DNA of 16,461 nt from an uncultured Collinsella sp. Lineage in GTDB: Bacteria; Actinomycetota; Coriobacteriia; Coriobacteriales; Coriobacteriaceae. Location of the stretch: positions 1 to 16,461 of the forward strand of contig USSM01000015.1 in assembly GCA_900557455.1 (NCBI GenBank). The letters are read 5' to 3'. The stretch's first letter is position 1. The number at the start of each line of letters is the position of its first letter. Both the position numbers and the translations under genes were made by a program. The notes beneath the pieces were generated by a model. It did not search any database. It worked only from the letters and a program-made list of their open reading frames with translations, and was not told where the DNA came from. Below are positions 13,810 through 16,461 of this stretch, piece by piece.

Positions 13810-15669
13810 ATGGCGATTCTTTTGGGATGCGATTCCGTCAGCCTAGAGTTTCCCACCAAGCATATTTTCGATAGCGTGACGCTCGGCGTGGGCGAGGGCG
13901 ACCGTATTGGTATCGTTGGTAAAAACGGCGACGGCAAGTCGACGCTGCTGAGCGTGCTCGCCGGCACGTTGGAGCCCGATGACGGCCGCGTGACGCATCG
14001 CCGCGGAACGACGATCGGTCTGCTCGGCCAAAAGGACCAGCTTGTCGACACCGATACCGTGCATCATGCCGTCGTCGGCGACACGCCCGAGTACGAGTGG
14101 GCCTCGAGCCCGCGTACGCGCCAGATCCTGGCCGGCCTCATCAGCGATGTGCCCTGGGAGGGCACGGTGGGCGAGCTTTCGGGCGGCCAGCGCCGTCGCG
14201 TGGACCTCGCGCGCCTGCTAATCGGCGACTATGACGTGCTTATGCTTGACGAGCCCACCAACCACCTGGACATGCGCACCATCAACTGGCTCGCGCGCCA
14301 CTTAAAGGCTCGCTGGCAGCGCGGTCAGGGCGCCATGCTCGTGGTCACGCACGATCGCTGGTTCTTGGACGAGGTCTGCACCAGCATGTGGGAGGTCCAT
14401 GACGGCCAGGTCGATCCCTTCGAGGGCGGCTATTCGGCATACATCCTGCAGCGCGTAGAGCGCGACCGCATGGCCGCCGTCACCGAGGAGCGTCGTCGCA
14501 ACATGGCGCGCAAGGAGCTCGCGTGGCTGAGCCGCGGTGCCCAGGCGCGCTCCACCAAGCCCAAGTTTCGCGTGGATGCCGCTCGCGAGCTTATCGCCGA
14601 CGTACCGCCTGTGCGCGACGAGCTGGAGCTCAAGCGCCTGGCGGTGAGTCGCCTGGGCAAGCAGGTTATCGACGTGGTCGACGTGGACGCCGGCTATGCG
14701 GATACCGATGGCACGCCCAAGCAGGTGCTCTCCGACGTGACCTGGCTCATCGGCGCGGGCGACCGCTATGGCCTTTTGGGCGAAAATGGCGCTGGCAAGT
14801 CGACGCTGCTCGACGTGATCCAGGGCAAGATTGAACCCACGCGCGGCCGTGTGAAGATTGGCCAGACAGTACGCTTTGGCGTGCTGTCGCAGCAGCTCGA
14901 GGAGCTCGAACCCTACATGGGCGACACGATCCGCGAGGTGCTCGGCAACTATAAGAAGTATTACGTCATCGACGGCAAGGAGACTTCGCCCGAGAAGCTC
15001 TGCGAGCGCCTGGGCTTTACGACACAGCAGCTCTGGAGCCGCATCGGCGATCTTTCGGGCGGCCAGCGCCGTCGCCTGTCGCTGTTGCTGACGATTCTGG
15101 ACGAGCCCAACGTGCTTATCCTGGACGAGCCCGGTAACGACCTGGATACCGACATGCTCGCGATTGTCGAGGACCTGCTCGACGGCTGGCCCGGCACGCT
15201 GATCCTGGTGACGCACGACCGCTTCTTGATGGAGCGCGTGACCGACCAGCAGTGGGCGCTGCTCGACGGCCACCTGACGCATATGCCCGGCGGCGTCGAC
15301 CAGTACCTGCGCCTGTGCAACGCCACCGCCGAGGGCGAGCCCGTGGGCGCGCCGAGTGCCAAGACCGGCACGTTTGACACCGGTGCCGCGGCGGCTGCGG
15401 CCGAAAAGCCCAAATCGAGTGGCCAGCCCAATGGCCTTTCCAACGCCGAACGCCAGAAGCTCCGCCGCGAGGTGAGCTCGCTCGAGCGCAAAATGGAGAC
15501 GCAGCGCGCTCGCGTGGAGGAGGCCGAGGCCGCGATGGCCCAGGTCGACCCCACCAACTACACGGCGCTGGGCGAGCAGCAGGCAAAGATCGACGAGGCC
15601 CACGCCGCCATGGACGAGTTGGAGATGGCGTGGCTCGAGGCGAGTGAGAAGCTCGAGGGCGAGGAGTAG
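13810..15669 (+). CDS. ABC-F family ATPase, Uup-like
   Basis: ABC-F proteins are soluble twin ATPases that act on ribosomes and have no membrane part. The protein has 619 residues. Domain 1 has GKNGDGKST (37-45), LSGGQRRR (123-130) and DEPTNHLD (147-154). The linker contains ARKELAWLSRGAQARSTKPKFR-like sequence (233-254), typical of Uup. Domain 2 has GENGAGKST (324-332), LSGGQRRR (415-422) and DEPGNDLD (439-446), where Gly442 replaces the usual Thr. A low-complexity spacer (about 505-545) leads to a C-terminal coiled coil (546-617), also Uup-like. The start at 13810 follows AAGGAG; a longer frame from 13696 would run through the terminator. Nothing suggests an antibiotic-resistance type specifically. 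Confidence 0.93.
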   Translation: MAILLGCDSVSLEFPTKHIFDSVTLGVGEGDRIGIVGKNGDGKSTLLSVLAGTLEPDDGRVTHRRGTTIGLLGQKDQLVDTDTVHHAVVGDTPEYEWASSPRTRQILAGLISDVPWEGTVGELSGGQRRRVDLARLLIGDYDVLMLDEPTNHLDMRTINWLARHLKARWQRGQGAMLVVTHDRWFLDEVCTSMWEVHDGQVDPFEGGYSAYILQRVERDRMAAVTEERRRNMARKELAWLSRGAQARSTKPKFRVDAARELIADVPPVRDELELKRLAVSRLGKQVIDVVDVDAGYADTDGTPKQVLSDVTWLIGAGDRYGLLGENGAGKSTLLDVIQGKIEPTRGRVKIGQTVRFGVLSQQLEELEPYMGDTIREVLGNYKKYYVIDGKETSPEKLCERLGFTTQQLWSRIGDLSGGQRRRLSLLLTILDEPNVLILDEPGNDLDTDMLAIVEDLLDGWPGTLILVTHDRFLMERVTDQQWALLDGHLTHMPGGVDQYLRLCNATAEGEPVGAPSAKTGTFDTGAAAAAAEKPKSSGQPNGLSNAERQKLRREVSSLERKMETQRARVEEAEAAMAQVDPTNYTALGEQQAKIDEAHAAMDELEMAWLEASEKLEGEE

Positions 15670-15675
15670 GCGAGG

Positions 15676-16419
15676 ATGATTAAGGCTGCGTTTTTCGATA
15701 TCGACGGCACGTTGCTGAGCTTTAAGACCCATCGGATTCCGGCGTCGGCGCAGCGGGTGCTCGACAGCTTTCGCGAACAGGGGATCACGTGCGTAATCGC
15801 CACGGGTCGCCCGACCTACCAGATGCCGGATTGGCTGTTCGACTTGGGATGGGATGCGTACATTACGCTTTCGGGTCAGCACTGTTTTGACGCTGACGGC
15901 GTTTACCGCAGTTGCCCAATTGATCCGGAGGACGTCGCGGCGATCGTGGGCCAGGTGGCGCAGGGTCGCTACGACTCGCTGTGCATGCAGGGCGAGAACT
16001 CGTTTGTGAACCGTCTGTCCAAGCGCGTGGTGGCGGCTGCCGACAATGCCGGAATCTCGTATCACGAGGAGCCTTTTGAGCATGCTTTCGATGCACCGGT
16101 TTACCAGTTCTGTGCCTTTGTGGGCCCGGCCGACCAGGGCATAGTTACCGATGTCCTGTCGCATTCTACAACCACGCGCTGGTGCGACCTGTTCTGCGAC
16201 ATTATTCCGGCCAACGGCGGCAAGGACCTGGGTGTGGCGGCGACGCTGGAGCGCCTGGGCATCGACGCGAGCGAGGCGATTGCTTTTGGCGATGGCGAGA
16301 ACGACCTGTCGATGTTTGCCGCCGTGGGCACGAGCGTGGCCATGGGCAACGCGCAGGACACCGTGAAGGCCGCGGCGACCTATGTGACGAGCGCCGTGGA
16401 TGACGACGGAATCTACAAC
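15676..16419 (+). CDS. Cof-type HAD-IIB phosphatase, 3' end missing
   Basis: This is the genomic part of a haloacid dehalogenase-type sugar- or nucleotide-phosphate phosphatase, residues 1-248. Motif I is DIDGT (8-12), motif II Thr43 in ATGRP, motif III Lys183 in NGGKDLG, and motif IV GDGENDLSMF (205-214), followed by GTSVAMGNA. The cap domain lies between 75 and about 180. The family usually ends shortly after the DDDGIYN seen here, so perhaps 10-20 residues are lost. The frame reads on through adapter bases as LSLIHI and stops inside the adapter; those residues are artefactual. It begins 6 nt after the ABC-F stop and is probably co-transcribed with it. Confidence 0.92.
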
Positions 16420-16461
16420 CTGTCTCTTATACACATCTGACGCTGCCGACGACGGAGAGAG
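16420..16461. other. Nextera/Tn5 adapter and index read-through, not genomic
   Basis: CTGTCTCTTATACACATCT (16420-16438) is the Tn5 mosaic end. GACGCTGCCGACGA (16439-16452) is the reverse complement of the Nextera read-1 adapter tail. CGGAGAGA (16453-16460) reads as an 8-nt i5 index (reverse complement TCTCTCCG, which I recall as S511), and the last G would begin the P5 segment. This stretch should be trimmed. Confidence 0.98.

Noticed and set aside
14302..16434. 710-residue minus-strand frame opposite the ABC-F and HAD genes
   Set aside because: It begins with MYKRQ encoded by the adapter and runs antisense to two clearly real genes; it has no recognisable domain.
1..16461. CRISPR array, prophage, tRNA or rRNA
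   Set aside because: No regularly spaced direct repeats with spacers, no phage structural or integrase genes, and no cloverleaf or rRNA sequence recognised on either strand.

Overview
This window looks like chromosome from a high-GC gut actinobacterium of the class Coriobacteriia, most likely Collinsella. The basis is the GC-rich coding style, the gene content (a bile-acid-type SDR, DegV, a PepV-like dipeptidase, a Tat-type PstS lipoprotein) and intergenic palindromic repeats I associate with Collinsella from memory. The genus is an inference. The last 42 bases (16420-16461) are not genomic: they are Nextera/Tn5 adapter plus index read-through, so the true sequence ends at about 16419. The first base falls near the tip of a long palindromic repeat, so the left end may also be an assembly break.

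Layout. 1-292: gene-free repeat cluster. 293-2056 (-): acidic coiled-coil protein with a C-terminal membrane anchor. 2351-3151 (+): SDR oxidoreductase resembling 12-alpha-hydroxysteroid dehydrogenase. 3152-3496: several hairpins, a 119-nt palindrome related to the repeat at position 1, and the tgt promoter. 3497-4636 (+): queuosine tRNA-guanine transglycosylase. 4637-4846: nested hairpins, including one that buries the next ribosome binding site. 4847-5605 (+): LOG/TIGR00730 protein. 5719-6329 (+): RelB/DinJ-YafQ toxin-antitoxin pair. 6345-6407: palindromic repeat. 6422-7282 (-): DegV fatty-acid-binding protein, divergent from 7434-8102 (+, HAD phosphatase) and 8157-9593 (+, M20 dipeptidase). 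9594-9982: long inverted repeat, terminator, repeat remnant and candidate pst promoter. 9983-13646 (+): pstSCAB phosphate importer, closed by a strong terminator at 13703-13739 and with no phoU behind it. 13810-15669 (+): Uup-like ABC-F ATPase. 15676-16419 (+): Cof-type HAD phosphatase, cut off by the adapter.

Functionally this is mostly housekeeping: phosphate import, tRNA modification, lipid and peptide salvage, and ribosome-associated ABC-F. One accessory toxin-antitoxin cassette is inserted. I see no phage, CRISPR array, rRNA, tRNA or insertion-sequence transposase. No clearly new multi-gene system is visible. The least explained items are the interspersed palindromes (two copies show a compensatory base-pair change), the coiled-coil tail-anchored protein, and the structured leader of the LOG gene.
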